Part shown: positions 48,622 to 58,532 of the stretch, piece by piece
How positions within the stretch are numbered: position 1 is the first letter of the stretch
Layout of the letters: every line of letters starts with the position of its first letter
Assembly: GCF_000297775.1 (NCBI RefSeq)
Contig: NZ_JH815522.1
Location: 1-64,000, forward strand
Source of the DNA: Sutterella wadsworthensis 2_1_59BFAA
Lineage (GTDB): Bacteria; Pseudomonadota; Gammaproteobacteria; Burkholderiales; Burkholderiaceae_F
Direction of reading: 5' to 3'
DNA length: 64,000 nucleotides
Translations under genes and position numbers: made by a program
Notes under the pieces: model-generated
Seen by the model: only the letters and a program-made list of their open reading frames with translations
What the model was told of the DNA's origin: nothing
Database searches by the model: none

Positions 48622-50031
48622 TCAGGCTCTGGAGACCTTGACGGCCTCCTCGATCTCCTCGGGCGTGTGGTTGTCGTCGCGGGCGAACTGCCGGCCCACC
48701 CAGATGGCCATGCAGGCGAGCGAGATGCCCGTGAGCCAGAGGCCTGCGGCCGTGGCGCTCCAGAAGCCGTAGGCGCCCATCGGCTCGCCCGTGATCGGGT
48801 TGCCGAAGGCGAGCATGTAGCCGCCGCCGAGGCCCACGCCCCAGAGCATGACGCCGTAGATGATCATCGGCAGGCGCGTGACGCGGTAGCCTCGAAGGGC
48901 GAACGAGCTCACGGACTGCATGGCGTCGAAGACGTGGTAGAGGCAGCCGAAGATGAGGAGCGAGGCCGCCATCGCGCACACGCCCGTGTCGGACGAGTAG
49001 AGCGTCACGAGCCAGTGGCGCGCGAAGAAGAGGATGGTGACGATGCAGGTCGCGCTCGCCACCGAGACCTTGAGCGTGCGCGTGAGCACCGTGTAGGCCA
49101 CGGCCGGCCAACGTGCACCGAGGCACTGGGAGATGAGTACGGACGAGGCGATGCCGATCGAGAGGGGCAGCATGTAGCAGAGGCTCGTGATGTTGGCCAC
49201 GATTTGGTGGGCGGAAACGGCCTCGGAGCCGAAGCGTGCGACGAAGATTGCCATCAGCGTGAAGCTCGAGACCTCGAAGAAGGTGCTCAGGCCGATCGGA
49301 ATGCCGACGTGGAGCTGCTCTTTCATCAGCGCCCACCTCGGGCCGAAGATGCGTTCGGCGTGCATCGTGCGGTAGAAGGCGTCGCGCTTCCAGATGGCGA
49401 GGTAGCAGAGGAAGGCGAGGTAGTTGAGGATGCAGAACGAGACGCCTGCGCCCGAGCCGCCCATGGCGGGGAAGCCGAGCCAGCCGTACATGAAGATGCC
49501 GTTGAGAGGCACCTTGAGGGCGAGCATGGCAAGCGAGACCCACATCGTGATGCGCGGGCGCGAGAGGGCCGCGTTGACCGAGATGAAGGTTCGGGCGAAG
49601 AGGCAGGCGGGCAGCGCGAGCGCGGTGAAGAAGAGGAATTCGGCGGCCATACGCGCGACCTCGCCCTCGACCTTGCCGAGCGAGATCCAGAGGTCCGTGT
49701 ACATGAGGAGCGGAACGCCGAAGAGGCAGAGGAAGCCGCCGAGCCAGAAGTTCTGCTCGAGTTCCTCGCCCACGGCCCTGTAGTTGCGGGCGCCGTAGTG
49801 GTGGCCCGCAATCGGGGAGAGGCTCTGGAGGATGCCTGCAAGGCCCATCACCACGGAGATTGTGGCGGCGATGGAGACGGCGATGGCGGCAAGGTGGTTC
49901 TTGCCGAGCTGGCCGGCCATGATCGTGTCGATCGTGCCGCTGCCGACGATGGCGATGTTGGCGACGAAAATGGGGCCCGCAAGGCGCATGAGCGCTGCGA
50001 ACGATGTCTTGGGAGGCGTCAGTGTCGTCAT
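48622..50031 (-). CDS. MATE-family efflux transporter (NorM-like)
   Basis: 469 residues and twelve predicted membrane helices in two MatE halves (about 15-175 and 240-400). The N-terminal RLAGPIFVANIAIVGSGTID segment and AGHHYGARNY are family-typical. Such proteins export cationic drugs or metabolites with Na+ or H+. Starts 12 bases after the upstream membrane protein, so likely one transcript. Confidence 0.9.
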   Translation of the reverse strand: MTTLTPPKTSFAALMRLAGPIFVANIAIVGSGTIDTIMAGQLGKNHLAAIAVSIAATISVVMGLAGILQSLSPIAGHHYGARNYRAVGEELEQNFWLGGFLCLFGVPLLMYTDLWISLGKVEGEVARMAAEFLFFTALALPACLFARTFISVNAALSRPRITMWVSLAMLALKVPLNGIFMYGWLGFPAMGGSGAGVSFCILNYLAFLCYLAIWKRDAFYRTMHAERIFGPRWALMKEQLHVGIPIGLSTFFEVSSFTLMAIFVARFGSEAVSAHQIVANITSLCYMLPLSIGIASSVLISQCLGARWPAVAYTVLTRTLKVSVASATCIVTILFFARHWLVTLYSSDTGVCAMAASLLIFGCLYHVFDAMQSVSSFALRGYRVTRLPMIIYGVMLWGVGLGGGYMLAFGNPITGEPMGAYGFWSATAAGLWLTGISLACMAIWVGRQFARDDNHTPEEIEEAVKVSRA

Positions 50032-50043
50032 GAGGGGCTAAGT

Positions 50044-51756
50044 TCAGCGGTTTTGGATGACGGTGAAGGCTTCATCGGTGTGAGGACGACGGAAGCTGTC
50101 GGGCAGGAGGGCGCCGCTTCTGGACCTGTCAATCGTGAAGCGGCACTCGTCGAGGCGGGCGCGCACGAGGACGTCGAGGTCCGCGTAGTGTTTGAAGACC
50201 GCCTGCAGGCCGTGGTTCATGCCCGTGCCGCATACGACGTCGCCGGGCTGCATGCCCTTGGCCTCAAGGTTGCGGGCGACCGCCTTGACGACGGGCTCGT
50301 AGGAGCGGTTGACGTCGAGCGCCGTGTGGTAGAGGCCCACGAGCGAGGCGGAGAAGGCGGTGATGCCTGCGGCGGCGAGCCACGGACCGCGCCATGCAAC
50401 GACGGGGCGGTGCGTGAGGCGCCAGCCGACGAAGACGAACCAGACGAGGGAGACGAGGCAGGCGAGCACCAGGCCCGAGTCGAAGACGGGGGCGCTGCCG
50501 GGGGCGAGCATCTGCAGGGACTCGGCCATCTTCGGTGCGAAGCTCGTGAGCCAGGCGAACCAGTAGGCCCAGAGCACGAGCAGGCCGAGCGTGAAGATCG
50601 TGAGCGAGAACCAGTCGAGCACGTTCTCGTAGCCGCGGCGGACGGTTACGAGACCGAAGGCCGCAGTGACGGAGAGCATTGGCAGGAAGGCGAGGAAGAC
50701 CGTGTCGTAGGCCTGAAAGGAGGAGAAGACCACGGCGGGGATGCCTGCCATGAGCGCGGCCGCAGGCAGCAGGATGTGCGTCTGGCGGATCTGATGGCGC
50801 CAGACGTAGAGTCCCCAGATGGCGAAGGGCCAGATGGGGCAGAGGTACCAGAGGGCGTTGCGGGCGAACCAGAGATAGGTGTCGGAGCCCGCCAGCGAGA
50901 AGTGCGCGAGCTGGGCGGGCAGCCATTCGCCGAACCAGACCGCGGCCTGCGCGGGGTCGACGGCGAAGGCGAGCAGGGGCCAGGGCAGGAAGCCCGCGAG
51001 CGCGCCGGCGATCGTGATGAGAAGGCGCTTCGGGCGATGGTGCGAGAAGGCCTTGAGGCACTGGATCGTGATGAGGGCGAGTACGAGGAGCCAGCAGCTC
51101 GCGAAGAGCGTCGAGGAGACGACGGCCAGACCTGCTGCGAGACCTGCGGTGAAGGCGCCGGGAACGGGGCGCCTGATGCCGAGCGTGAGGCCGTAGAAGC
51201 TCAGCGCGGCCATCGTGAGGAGCGTCGTGTCTGGAAGCGCCTCGTGTTGGCGGGTGAGGATGCCGAAGGTTGCGACGAAGAGCAGTACGGCGACGTCGGC
51301 GACGACGCGGCTGTAGTCGCGAGGACTCGCCTCGCCGCCGAAGGCGAAGGCGATGGGCTGCGCCTCAGGGCGTCGGGCGAGGTGCCAGGTGCCGTACCAA
51401 AGGGCGGCCGTGGTGAGCGCGAAGAGAAGGCACGCGGCGAAGCGCACCGCGGCGATGTCGCCCATGAGTCCCGTGAGGCGGCCGAAGGCGATGATGACGG
51501 CGGTGAGCCAGCCCGCGAGCGGACCCGCCTCCGTGATCGGAGAGTCGGCCATCATGGGCATGAGCCAGGCGGATGCGCCGCCGTCAAGCATGGCGGAGGC
51601 CGTGCCGAAGCTCAGTGCGTCGCGAAGCGTCCAGAGCCCTGTCGCCCAGAAACCGCTGAAGGCGAAGATGGTCAGAAGCGCGAGAAGGCTCCAGCGAGGG
51701 AGCTTGCGGGCGGCTTCCTGGGACATTTTGACGGGAGTGGATCGCTGGCTGAGCAC
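50044..51756 (-). CDS. GT-C-type membrane glycosyltransferase-like protein
   Basis: 570 residues with about eleven membrane helices and a C-terminal soluble part. The GT-C/ArnT pattern is present: an Asp/Glu-poor first loop with MMADSPITEAGPLAGW, then RQHEALPDTTL and FWATGLWTLRDA. It may transfer a lipid-linked sugar to an envelope acceptor; neither donor nor acceptor can be read from the sequence. GTG at 51756 is chosen because AGGAG precedes it; an ATG at 51726 lacks a ribosome site. Confidence 0.72.
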   Translation of the reverse strand: MLSQRSTPVKMSQEAARKLPRWSLLALLTIFAFSGFWATGLWTLRDALSFGTASAMLDGGASAWLMPMMADSPITEAGPLAGWLTAVIIAFGRLTGLMGDIAAVRFAACLLFALTTAALWYGTWHLARRPEAQPIAFAFGGEASPRDYSRVVADVAVLLFVATFGILTRQHEALPDTTLLTMAALSFYGLTLGIRRPVPGAFTAGLAAGLAVVSSTLFASCWLLVLALITIQCLKAFSHHRPKRLLITIAGALAGFLPWPLLAFAVDPAQAAVWFGEWLPAQLAHFSLAGSDTYLWFARNALWYLCPIWPFAIWGLYVWRHQIRQTHILLPAAALMAGIPAVVFSSFQAYDTVFLAFLPMLSVTAAFGLVTVRRGYENVLDWFSLTIFTLGLLVLWAYWFAWLTSFAPKMAESLQMLAPGSAPVFDSGLVLACLVSLVWFVFVGWRLTHRPVVAWRGPWLAAAGITAFSASLVGLYHTALDVNRSYEPVVKAVARNLEAKGMQPGDVVCGTGMNHGLQAVFKHYADLDVLVRARLDECRFTIDRSRSGALLPDSFRRPHTDEAFTVIQNR

Positions 51757-51819
51757 GGAGGGCTCCTAAGTTGACGTTTCGGACATTGCGGACATTGTCC
51801 GTTTTTTCGGGGCAAATGA

Positions 51820-51853
51820 AAAGGGCAGTCCGACGAATCGGAGACTGCCCTTT
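51820..51853 (-). terminator. rpmE2 terminator
   Basis: AAAGGGCAGTC (51820-51830) pairs with GACTGCCCTTT (51843-51853), with an inner CGA/TCG extension, about 45 bases after the rpmE2 stop. Confidence 0.85.
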
Positions 51854-51899
51854 CTGGAAGCGACGTGCGGACGGGCCGCACGGGCCTGAACCGGCAATA

Positions 51900-52187
51900 T
51901 TACTTGGCGGCCTTGGCGGCTTCGGCGGCGGCGTTCATGGCCTGCTGCTTGGCGGCGAACTTGGCGCGGAACTTTTCAACGCGGCCGGCTTCGACGATGC
52001 GCGTCTGAGCGCCCGTGTAGAACGGGTGGCTGGCGGAGGACGTATCAAGCTTGTACATCGGGTAGGTCACGCCGTCGATTTCGATCGTTTCACGCGTCTG
52101 AGCGGCGGAACGGATGATGAACGTCTGGTTGATGGAGAGGTCGACGAAAGCGACTTCGCGGTATTCGGGATGAATGCCTTTCTTCAT
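51900..52187 (-). CDS. rpmE2: 50S ribosomal protein L31 type B
   Basis: 95 residues: [42 protein letters not shown]. It lacks the four cysteines of zinc-binding L31, so it is the zinc-independent paralogue. The Ala-rich tail is longer than usual. The ATG at 52187 is the family start; an extended frame upstream is spurious. Confidence 0.95.
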   Translation of the reverse strand: MKKGIHPEYREVAFVDLSINQTFIIRSAAQTRETIEIDGVTYPMYKLDTSSASHPFYTGAQTRIVEAGRVEKFRAKFAAKQQAMNAAAEAAKAAK

Positions 52188-52522
52188 TTTTAAGGTAATT
52201 CCTAGTTTTGGTTGTCGGTCGCCCTGACGGCCTTGCGAGTCCGCCCGAATTCGTCGGGTCTTACGACAGGCATGCCTGTCCACGTGCCAACTGGGAAAGG
52301 ACGAAATTATGTCACGTCCCGCCGTCGCGTGCAAGCGTGCGGGAGAGGTTTTCGAGTCCCGTGCGGGACGAACGGCGGATCTTGTTAAGCGTCGAGCAAA
52401 GTTCGACTGTTACAATCAGGAAAATGACCGGAAGGCGCCCGCCGCTTTTCGGTTTTCCCTTTATTAGAGCCGTCCGCCAACGTCTGGACGACGGACATTC
52501 ACAGACATTCAGATTCATCATC
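52188..52522. promoter_or_regulatory. divergent promoter region rpmE2/hemC
   Basis: 335 bases without a gene. On the plus strand TACAAT (52411-52416) is a probable hemC -10; a dyad GTCGA/TCGAC (52391-52395 and 52403-52407) lies just upstream and could bind a regulator. hemC has no evident ribosome site. Minus-strand signals for rpmE2 were not resolved. Confidence 0.45.
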
Positions 52523-53452
52523 ATGTCCAATTTCGAACGCTGCGTCATCGCCACCCGCGAAAGCCCCCTTGCCATGTGGCAGGCCCTTCACATCCAGTCC
52601 GTGCTGCGCGCCCGCTATCCGTCCGCGAGCGTGGAGCTCCTCGGCATGACGACGCGAGGCGACCAGATCCTCGACCGCACGCTCTCCAAGGTGGGCGGCA
52701 AGGGGCTCTTCGTGAAGGAGCTTGAAGTCGCCATGGAGGCGGGCGAGGCCGATCTCGCCGTGCACTCCCTCAAGGACGTTCCGATGGAGCTTCCCGAGGG
52801 CTTCGACCTCGTCGCCGTGAGCGAACGCGAGGATCCGCGCGACGCCTTCGTCTCCCCGAAGTACGCGAGCCTTGACGACATGCCCGCCGGCGCCCGCGTG
52901 GGCACTGCCAGCCTTCGCCGCGAGCTCATGCTCCGCATGAACTATCCGCACCTTGAAGTGCTTCCCGTTCGCGGCAACGTCGGCACGCGCCTGCGCAAGC
53001 TCGACGCCGGCGAATACGACGCCCTCGTGATGGCCTCCGCCGGCCTCAAGCGTCTTGAGCTCCACGACCGCATCCGCTCGATCATTCCGGCCGAAGTGAG
53101 CCTGCCGTCTCCGGGCCAGGGCGCCCTCGGCGTCGAGATCCGCTCCGACAACGCCGTCATGCACGAGGCTCTCGCCTTCCTCAATGACCCGCACACCCGC
53201 GCCTGCTGCACGGCCGAACGCGCCGTCTCCCGCGCGCTCGGCGGCTCCTGCCAGGTTCCGCTCGCCGCCTACGGCATCATCGAGGGCGGGGAGCTTTACC
53301 TGCGCGCCCTCGTGGGCAACCACAAGACCGGCGAAGCCATCCGCAGCGAGGCCCGCGGTCCCTGGACGGAGCCTGAAGCGCTTGCGGCGCGCGTGGTTGA
53401 GGACCTCCGCCGTCAGGGCGCAGACGCTATACTGAAGGCTGTTCTCGGTTAA
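52523..53452 (+). CDS. hemC: hydroxymethylbilane synthase
   Basis: Polymerises four porphobilinogens in haem synthesis. 309 residues: [20 protein letters not shown] with catalytic Asp85, [13 protein letters not shown], and the dipyrromethane-carrying Cys243 in GGSCQVP. The ATG at 52523 starts [12 protein letters not shown]; the frame is open upstream. hemD follows 19 bases later. Haem supply fits the cytochrome at 4075. Confidence 0.96.
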   Translation: MSNFERCVIATRESPLAMWQALHIQSVLRARYPSASVELLGMTTRGDQILDRTLSKVGGKGLFVKELEVAMEAGEADLAVHSLKDVPMELPEGFDLVAVSEREDPRDAFVSPKYASLDDMPAGARVGTASLRRELMLRMNYPHLEVLPVRGNVGTRLRKLDAGEYDALVMASAGLKRLELHDRIRSIIPAEVSLPSPGQGALGVEIRSDNAVMHEALAFLNDPHTRACCTAERAVSRALGGSCQVPLAAYGIIEGGELYLRALVGNHKTGEAIRSEARGPWTEPEALAARVVEDLRRQGADAILKAVLG

Positions 53453-53471
53453 TTCAGGTCAAGAGGGATTT

Positions 53472-54248
53472 ATGGCTTTACAAAGGCCCGTCATTCTGAT
53501 GCGACCCGGCGAAGCGAACAACCGCCTCGCCGGCGTGCTCCTCAAGGAGGGGATTGAGTGCTGGCGCTGGCCGGCGTTCAGGATCGAGCTGCCCGGCAAG
53601 GAGGACTGCGATCTTGTTCAGGAGCGCCTGGACAACCTTGACGACGTCGAGATGGTCATTCTTCCGAGCCCCGCATCGGTTGCCGCCGCAGCCCATTGGG
53701 TGAAGGCATGGCCCGAGCACATCACGCTCGCCACGGTAGGCGAGGGCACCGCAAAGGTGATCCGCGCCGCCTGGGGCGACGACGTGAAGCTCATCTACCC
53801 CGAGGGCGACGCCGAGGATTCCGGCAGCGAGGCGCTCTGGGAGATCCTCAAGCACAGGGGGGCTCCTTCGCGCGTGCTCTTCCTGCGCGGCCAGACCGGC
53901 CGCGAATGGCTGCCCGAGCAGTTAAGGAGCATCGGCTCAGACGTCATCACGATGTGCATCTACGTCCGCGTGCCGCTCGAGCTCACGCCCGAACAGCGCA
54001 GCGACATCCTCATGGCCGCTCACGGTCCGTCTCCGATCATCTACATCACGAGCACGGACGCCGTCGACGCGCTCTTCCATGCGATCCGCCCCGTTTCGGA
54101 GGTTCGCGACTGGGTGACGAACGGCGTCGCCGTCACGCTCCATCCGCGCATCGTCCGCCGACTTCAGGAGGCGGGCTTCCACCACATCGAGGTCACCTGC
54201 ACGGACGACGAGGTCGTCGCCTCCCACATCCGCGCAGACCTGCCCTGA
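53472..54248 (+). CDS. hemD: uroporphyrinogen-III synthase
   Basis: Closes hydroxymethylbilane with ring-D inversion. 258 residues; HemD is poorly conserved, but VILMRPGEANNRLAGVLLKEG, ILPSPASVAAAA, LFLRGQTGREWLPEQL and the YITSTDAVDALF strand fit the family, and position after hemC supports the call. Convergent with rho. Confidence 0.9.
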   Translation: MALQRPVILMRPGEANNRLAGVLLKEGIECWRWPAFRIELPGKEDCDLVQERLDNLDDVEMVILPSPASVAAAAHWVKAWPEHITLATVGEGTAKVIRAAWGDDVKLIYPEGDAEDSGSEALWEILKHRGAPSRVLFLRGQTGREWLPEQLRSIGSDVITMCIYVRVPLELTPEQRSDILMAAHGPSPIIYITSTDAVDALFHAIRPVSEVRDWVTNGVAVTLHPRIVRRLQEAGFHHIEVTCTDDEVVASHIRADLP

Positions 54249-54325
54249 CGGAAGGTTTTGCATAAGTCGACTTAAATTTTGACGTGAACTTCGGCGCGGG
54301 CCGACGGGCTTGAGTCGGAAAAGGA

Positions 54326-54357
54326 AAAGGCACCGCCATCTTGACGGTGCCTTTCTT
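54326..54357. terminator. bidirectional terminator between hemD and rho
   Basis: AAAGGCACCG (54326-54335) with CGGTGCCTTT (54345-54354), followed by CTT. It serves the convergent hemD and rho. Confidence 0.88.
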
Positions 54358-54377
54358 GTTTTCGGTCCCTCCGGGAC

Positions 54378-55634
54378 TTACTTCTTCATGAGCTCGAAGA
54401 ACTCGACGTTGTTCTTCGTGGCCTTCATCTTGTCGAGCAGGAATTCCATTGCCTCGAGTTCGTCCATGTCGTAGAGGAACTTGCGCAGGATCCAGACCTT
54501 CTGCAGGACGTCCGGCTTGAGGAGGAGTTCCTCGCGGCGGGTGCCCGAGCGGTTGAGGTTGATGGCCGGGTAGACGCGCTTTTCGGCCATGCGGCGCTCG
54601 AGGTGGATTTCGTTGTTGCCCGTGCCCTTGAATTCTTCGTAGATCACGTCGTCCATGCGGGAGCCCGTGTCGACGAGGGCGGTGCCGATGATCGTGAGCG
54701 AGCCGCCTTCCTCAAGGTTGCGGGCGGCGCCGAAGATGCGCTTCGGGCGCTGCAGGGCGTTGGCGTCCACGCCGCCCGTGAGCACCTTGCCCGAAGACGG
54801 AATCACGGTGTTGTAGGCGCGGGCGAGACGCGTGATGGAGTCGAGGAGGATGACGACGTCGCGCTTGCTTTCGGCAAGGCGCTTGGCCTTCTCGATGACC
54901 ATTTCGGCCACCTGGACGTGACGGGCGGCGGGTTCGTCGAAGGTGGAGGCGACGACCTCGGCCTTGACGGAGCGCTGCATTTCGGTCACTTCCTCGGGAC
55001 GTTCGTCGATGAGGAGGACGAAGAGAGTGACGTCGGGGTGGTTGGCGATGATCGCGTGGGCGATGTGCTGCATCAGGACCGTTTTGCCGGACTTCGGAGG
55101 AGCAACGATCAGGGCGCGCTGGCCCTTGCCGATCGGGGCGATCATGTCGATGATGCGGCCCGTGAGGTTCTCGTCGCCGCGCATGTCACGCTCGAGCACG
55201 AGATGCTCGTTCGGGAAGAGCGGCGTCAGGTTCTCGAACAGCATGCGGTGCTTGATGCTCTCGGGCGGCAGGCCGTTGACGGAGTCGACGCGCACGAGTG
55301 CGAAGTAGCGTTCGCCGTCCTTGGGCGTGCGGACCTCGCCTTCGATCGAGTCGCCGGTGTGAAGATTGAAGCGGCGGATCTGGGAGGGCGAGATGTAGAT
55401 GTCGTCCGTGCTCGCAAGATAGGAGGTGTCAGGGCTGCGAAGGAAGCCGAAGCCGTCGGGAAGCACTTCGAGCGTGCCGTCACCGAAGATCTGCTCGCCG
55501 CTCTTGGCCTTCTTCTTGAGAATGGCGAACATGAGCTCCTGCTTGCGCATGCGCTGGGCGTTGTCGATTTCGAGCGCGTAGGCGATGTCGAGCAGCTGCG
55601 AGATGTGAAGGGACTTGAGGTCGGAAAGATGCAT
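54378..55634 (-). CDS. rho: transcription termination factor Rho
   Basis: Hexameric RNA helicase that ends transcription. 418 residues, one less than E. coli Rho: [15 protein letters not shown], the RNA-binding [17 protein letters not shown], Walker [23 protein letters not shown] and the Q-loop region. The leader up to trxA holds a GGAGCCGCA/TGCGGCTCC hairpin (55695-55719) that might take part in autoregulation. Confidence 0.97.
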   Translation of the reverse strand: MHLSDLKSLHISQLLDIAYALEIDNAQRMRKQELMFAILKKKAKSGEQIFGDGTLEVLPDGFGFLRSPDTSYLASTDDIYISPSQIRRFNLHTGDSIEGEVRTPKDGERYFALVRVDSVNGLPPESIKHRMLFENLTPLFPNEHLVLERDMRGDENLTGRIIDMIAPIGKGQRALIVAPPKSGKTVLMQHIAHAIIANHPDVTLFVLLIDERPEEVTEMQRSVKAEVVASTFDEPAARHVQVAEMVIEKAKRLAESKRDVVILLDSITRLARAYNTVIPSSGKVLTGGVDANALQRPKRIFGAARNLEEGGSLTIIGTALVDTGSRMDDVIYEEFKGTGNNEIHLERRMAEKRVYPAINLNRSGTRREELLLKPDVLQKVWILRKFLYDMDELEAMEFLLDKMKATKNNVEFFELMKK

Positions 55635-55694
55635 AGCGGATTTTGACGGCCCGAGAAGACGGCCCGTCGGAGGGGCGTGTTGGGAGAAATGCAT

Positions 55695-55719
55695 GGAGCC
55701 GCATGAGGCGTGCGGCTCC
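55695..55719 (-). other. hairpin between trxA and rho
   Basis: A perfect 9-bp stem (55695-55703 with 55711-55719) in the trxA-rho gap. There is no T run, so it is not an intrinsic terminator; it may partly separate the two genes or stabilise mRNA. Confidence 0.4.
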
Positions 55720-55736
55720 GCCTGCCGCAAAGCGGC

Positions 55737-56060
55737 TTAGAGGTGAGCTTCGATGAAGGCGTTGAGCGTTTCCTGATCGCACAGGCCCGTGCGTTCACCG
55801 ACGTGCTGGCCGTTCTTGAAGGCGATCACGGTCGGGATGCCGCGCACGTTGTACTCGCCGGCGAAGCGGCTGGCTTCGTCGCAGTTGTACTTGGCGATCA
55901 CGACGCGGCCGTCAAAGGTTTCGGCAGCCTGTTCGAGGCGCGGGGCGAGCATGCGGCAGGGACCGCACCACGGAGCCCAGAAGTCGACGAGGACCGTGAC
56001 GTTGGGCTGGGAGACGACTTCTTCGAAGTTTTCGTCGGTGACGTGAATGATTTCGCTCAT
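55737..56060 (-). CDS. trxA: thioredoxin
   Basis: Small disulphide reductase. 107 residues with the active site WCGPC (Cys32, Cys35), FWAP before it and the cis-proline in GIPTVIAF. The ATG at 56060 starts MSEIIHVTDENF; the frame is open upstream. The trxA-rho order is conserved in Burkholderiales. Confidence 0.96.
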   Translation of the reverse strand: MSEIIHVTDENFEEVVSQPNVTVLVDFWAPWCGPCRMLAPRLEQAAETFDGRVVIAKYNCDEASRFAGEYNVRGIPTVIAFKNGQHVGERTGLCDQETLNAFIEAHL

Positions 56061-56325
56061 GATGACTCCGGTGTGAGAAACTGTCCTGACGGACTGCGGG
56101 CCTGTCATGTGACCGTCGACCTTGGGCCGCACGGGGGAGCAGGCATAAATGCCGCAGGACTGAGTGCAAGATGTTGTGTTCGGGAAAGCGGCACTTGAAG
56201 GACTGCAGAACGAATCCGTGCCAGGGATGAGGGCGGCGGATTGGAATCCGCGCCGGAAAGTGTACCTATAGTAGCACCAAGAGGCCGCTCGTGCAGGGGG
56301 CTTCGGACGGCGGAAAAAGGATATT
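56061..56325. other. intergenic region trxA/ffs
   Basis: 265 bases before the ffs promoter with no credible gene. It must carry the trxA promoter on the minus strand; no clear pair of boxes was found. Confidence 0.4.
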
Positions 56326-56354
56326 TTGCAAAAATCTGCTTCTTTCTGTAGACT
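56326..56354 (+). promoter_or_regulatory. ffs promoter
   Basis: TTGCAA (56326-56331) and TAGACT (56349-56354) with a 17-base spacer; transcription would begin near 56361, at the start of the RNA. Confidence 0.75.
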
Positions 56355-56360
56355 ATCGGG

Positions 56361-56460
56361 CTTGGCGGGTCCCCTCGCATGCTGTCCCCAGGAACCTGGT
56401 CAGGTCGGGAACGAAGCAGCCATACTGGTCAGCAGCAGTGCCGAGGACAAGGCTCGCCAT
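56361..56460 (+). ncRNA. ffs: signal recognition particle RNA (4.5S)
   Basis: The conserved apical domain GGTCAGGTCGGGAACGAAGC (56398-56417) followed by AGCC is the Ffh-binding region of bacterial 4.5S RNA. The ends pair (TGGCG near 56363 with CGCCA near 56455-56459), and a T-rich tract follows (56460-56471). ffs upstream of dnaX is a common arrangement. Confidence 0.93.
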
Positions 56461-56631
56461 TTTCATTTTTTCTCCGCCTCCGTTGTGGCGGACGCGTTCG
56501 GGCGTGGTTCAAGGCGAATCGCGCCTTTTTTGTCACCCCGCCTCCGCCTTCCTCTAGAATGTTCCTGCATGTCCCAAGCCCCTTCGAGCGGGCGCGGACG
56601 CATTTTTCTATCGCAGGAATTGCTTTCCCTC

Positions 56632-57129
56632 ATGAGTTTGGAAATCCGCCCCGTCCGAGAAGAGGACGTCGAGGTCGTATGCGGCCTCATTCATGCGCTC
56701 GCCCGCTACGAGCGACTCGAATCCCACTGCAAGGCCACGTCCGAGCAGCTTCGCGAGGAGCTCTTCGGCCCGCGCGCCGTCATCGGCTGCGTGCTTGCCT
56801 GGGAGGTGAACGAGGCGACGGGCGCCGAGCGCCCCGTGGGCTTCGCGCTCTACTTCTACAACTTCTCCACCTTCCTCACGAGGCGAGGCCTCTACCTTGA
56901 GGATCTCTTCGTCGTCGAGGACGCGCGCCGCCGCGGCTACGGCAAGGCGATCATCCGGCACCTTGCGCAGAAGGCGCTCGACGAGGGCTGCGGCCGCTTC
57001 GACTGGAGCGTGCTCGACTGGAACCAGCCCGCCATCGACTTCTACGAGGGACTCGGCGCCGAGGTGCTGCCAGACTGGCGCATCTGCAGGCTTTCGGGCG
57101 AGGCGCTTCTCAGGGCGGCCGGACGTTGA
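56632..57129 (+). CDS. GNAT-family N-acetyltransferase (diamine type)
   Basis: 165 residues. The spermidine/diamine acetyltransferase pattern is clear: IRPVREEDVEVVCGLI, FALYFYNFSTFLTRRGLYLE, acetyl-CoA loop RRRGYGKAI, and DWSVLDWNQPAIDFYEGLG. ATG at 56632 is used; an in-frame ATG at 56569 would add 21 residues. It lies between ffs and dnaX, normally neighbours. Confidence 0.86.
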   Translation: MSLEIRPVREEDVEVVCGLIHALARYERLESHCKATSEQLREELFGPRAVIGCVLAWEVNEATGAERPVGFALYFYNFSTFLTRRGLYLEDLFVVEDARRRGYGKAIIRHLAQKALDEGCGRFDWSVLDWNQPAIDFYEGLGAEVLPDWRICRLSGEALLRAAGR

Positions 57130-57179
57130 GCCGCTAAAATAAAGGTTCTTGCACATTCACTCAGCACTAAGGACACAGG

Positions 57180-58532
57180 ATGAGCAGCTATCAGGTGCTC
57201 GCCAGAAAGTGGCGGCCTCATGACTTCGACACGATCGTCGGCCAGGAGCACGTCGTGACCGCGCTCACGCGCGCTCTCACGGAAAAGCGCCTTCATCACG
57301 CCTATCTCTTCACGGGAACCCGCGGCGTCGGCAAGACGACGATCTCCCGCATCTTTGCCAAGGCCCTCAACTGCCAGGGGGCGGACGGCCACGGCGACAT
57401 GACGGCTCATCCCTGCGGAGTCTGCCCCGCCTGCCGCGCGATCGACGAGGGACGCTTCCCCGACTACATCGAGATGGACGCGGCGAGCAACCGTTCGGTC
57501 GAGGACATGACCGCGCTCCTTGAGCGCGCGATGTACGCGCCCACGCAGGGCCGCTTCAAGGTTTACATGATCGACGAAGTCCACATGCTGAGCTCGACGG
57601 CCTTCAACGCCATGCTCAAGACGCTTGAGGAGCCGCCCGAATACGTGAAGTTCATCCTCGCGACGACGGACCCGCAGAAGGTGCCCATCACCGTGCTCTC
57701 GCGCTGTTTGCAGTTCAATCTGCGCAACATGACGCCCCAGGACGTCGTGGGCCACATGAGCCGCATCCTCACCGAAGAGGGCATTCCGTTCGAGGAAGGC
57801 GCGCTGCGCGTGCTCGCCCAGGGCGCCCGCGGCTCCATGCGAGACGGCCTTTCGCTTCTTGACCAGGCCATCGCCTACTGCGGCGACGGCGTGACGCAGG
57901 AAGGTGTGCGCCGCATGCTCGGCATGAGCGGCGGCGAAACCCTCACGGGCATTCTCAGGGCGCTCGCCGCAGGTGACGGCGCGGGCATGCTGGCCGTCGC
58001 CGACGCCATGCAGACGCAGGGCCTTTCCTTTGCGCAGGCGCTCCGCGACCTCGCGGGCCTGCTGCACCGCGTCGCGCTCGTGCAGCGTGTGCCCGCAGCC
58101 GTGAGCGAGGACGATCCCGACTGCGCCTCGATCCGAGAGTTCGAGCAGGCCTTCTCCCCCGAGGAGATCCAGCTCTACTACCAGATCGCCCTTCACGGCC
58201 GCAACGACCTCAACCTCGCCCCCGACGAATACGCGGGCTTCACGATGGCTCTGCTGCGCATGCTCGCCTTCAAGCCCGCAGGCGCGAGAGCCGTGACGCG
58301 CGTGCCCGCCCGTGATGCGGGCAGGGCGCCCGTTCAGGCGCCCGCCTCCGTGCAGGCCCCTGCGGCAGTTCCTGCTCCCGCTGCGCCCTCGGCTGGAGTA
58401 CAGACCGTGGGCCGAAGCTCGGGCATGCCTCCCCTGCCGCGTCCCTCGGCGCCGCCTCCCGGACTCGCGGGCCCCGCCGCCGGGCAGCTCGACGACGACA
58501 CGCCTCCCTGGGGAGAACCCTCCGCCAGTTGA
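57180..58532 (+). CDS. dnaX: DNA polymerase III gamma subunit (dnaX, first frame)
   Basis: Clamp-loader ATPase. 450 residues: Walker A GTRGVGKTT (46-54), zinc cysteines 65, 79, 82 and 85, IDEVHMLSSTAFNAMLKTLEE (quoted as IDEVHML and NAMLKTLEE), the SRC arginine-finger segment, domain III to about 365, then a Pro/Ala-rich linker ending DDDTPPWGEPSAS. TGA at 58530 stops the frame. The remaining tau domain is encoded in the +1 frame. The 450-residue product resembles E. coli gamma (431) in length. Confidence 0.93.
   Translation: MSSYQVLARKWRPHDFDTIVGQEHVVTALTRALTEKRLHHAYLFTGTRGVGKTTISRIFAKALNCQGADGHGDMTAHPCGVCPACRAIDEGRFPDYIEMDAASNRSVEDMTALLERAMYAPTQGRFKVYMIDEVHMLSSTAFNAMLKTLEEPPEYVKFILATTDPQKVPITVLSRCLQFNLRNMTPQDVVGHMSRILTEEGIPFEEGALRVLAQGARGSMRDGLSLLDQAIAYCGDGVTQEGVRRMLGMSGGETLTGILRALAAGDGAGMLAVADAMQTQGLSFAQALRDLAGLLHRVALVQRVPAAVSEDDPDCASIREFEQAFSPEEIQLYYQIALHGRNDLNLAPDEYAGFTMALLRMLAFKPAGARAVTRVPARDAGRAPVQAPASVQAPAAVPAPAAPSAGVQTVGRSSGMPPLPRPSAPPPGLAGPAAGQLDDDTPPWGEPSAS
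58510..58532 (+). promoter_or_regulatory. candidate +1 frameshift site in dnaX
   Basis: Internal Shine-Dalgarno-like GGGGAG (58510-58515), two-base spacer AA, then CCC-T (58518-58521), three codons before the TGA. A P-site Pro-tRNA moving from CCC to CCT would continue as PPPVEYAPE into the tau C-terminal frame. Layout resembles the prfB site in SD proximity. It could instead be a one-base insertion. Confidence 0.5.

Noticed and set aside
51786-51806. Small plus-strand terminator (CGGAC, ATT, GTCCG then TTTTTT)
   Set aside because: The 5-bp stem has a T run, but no plus-strand gene ends nearby; it may be chance beside the rpmE2 terminator.
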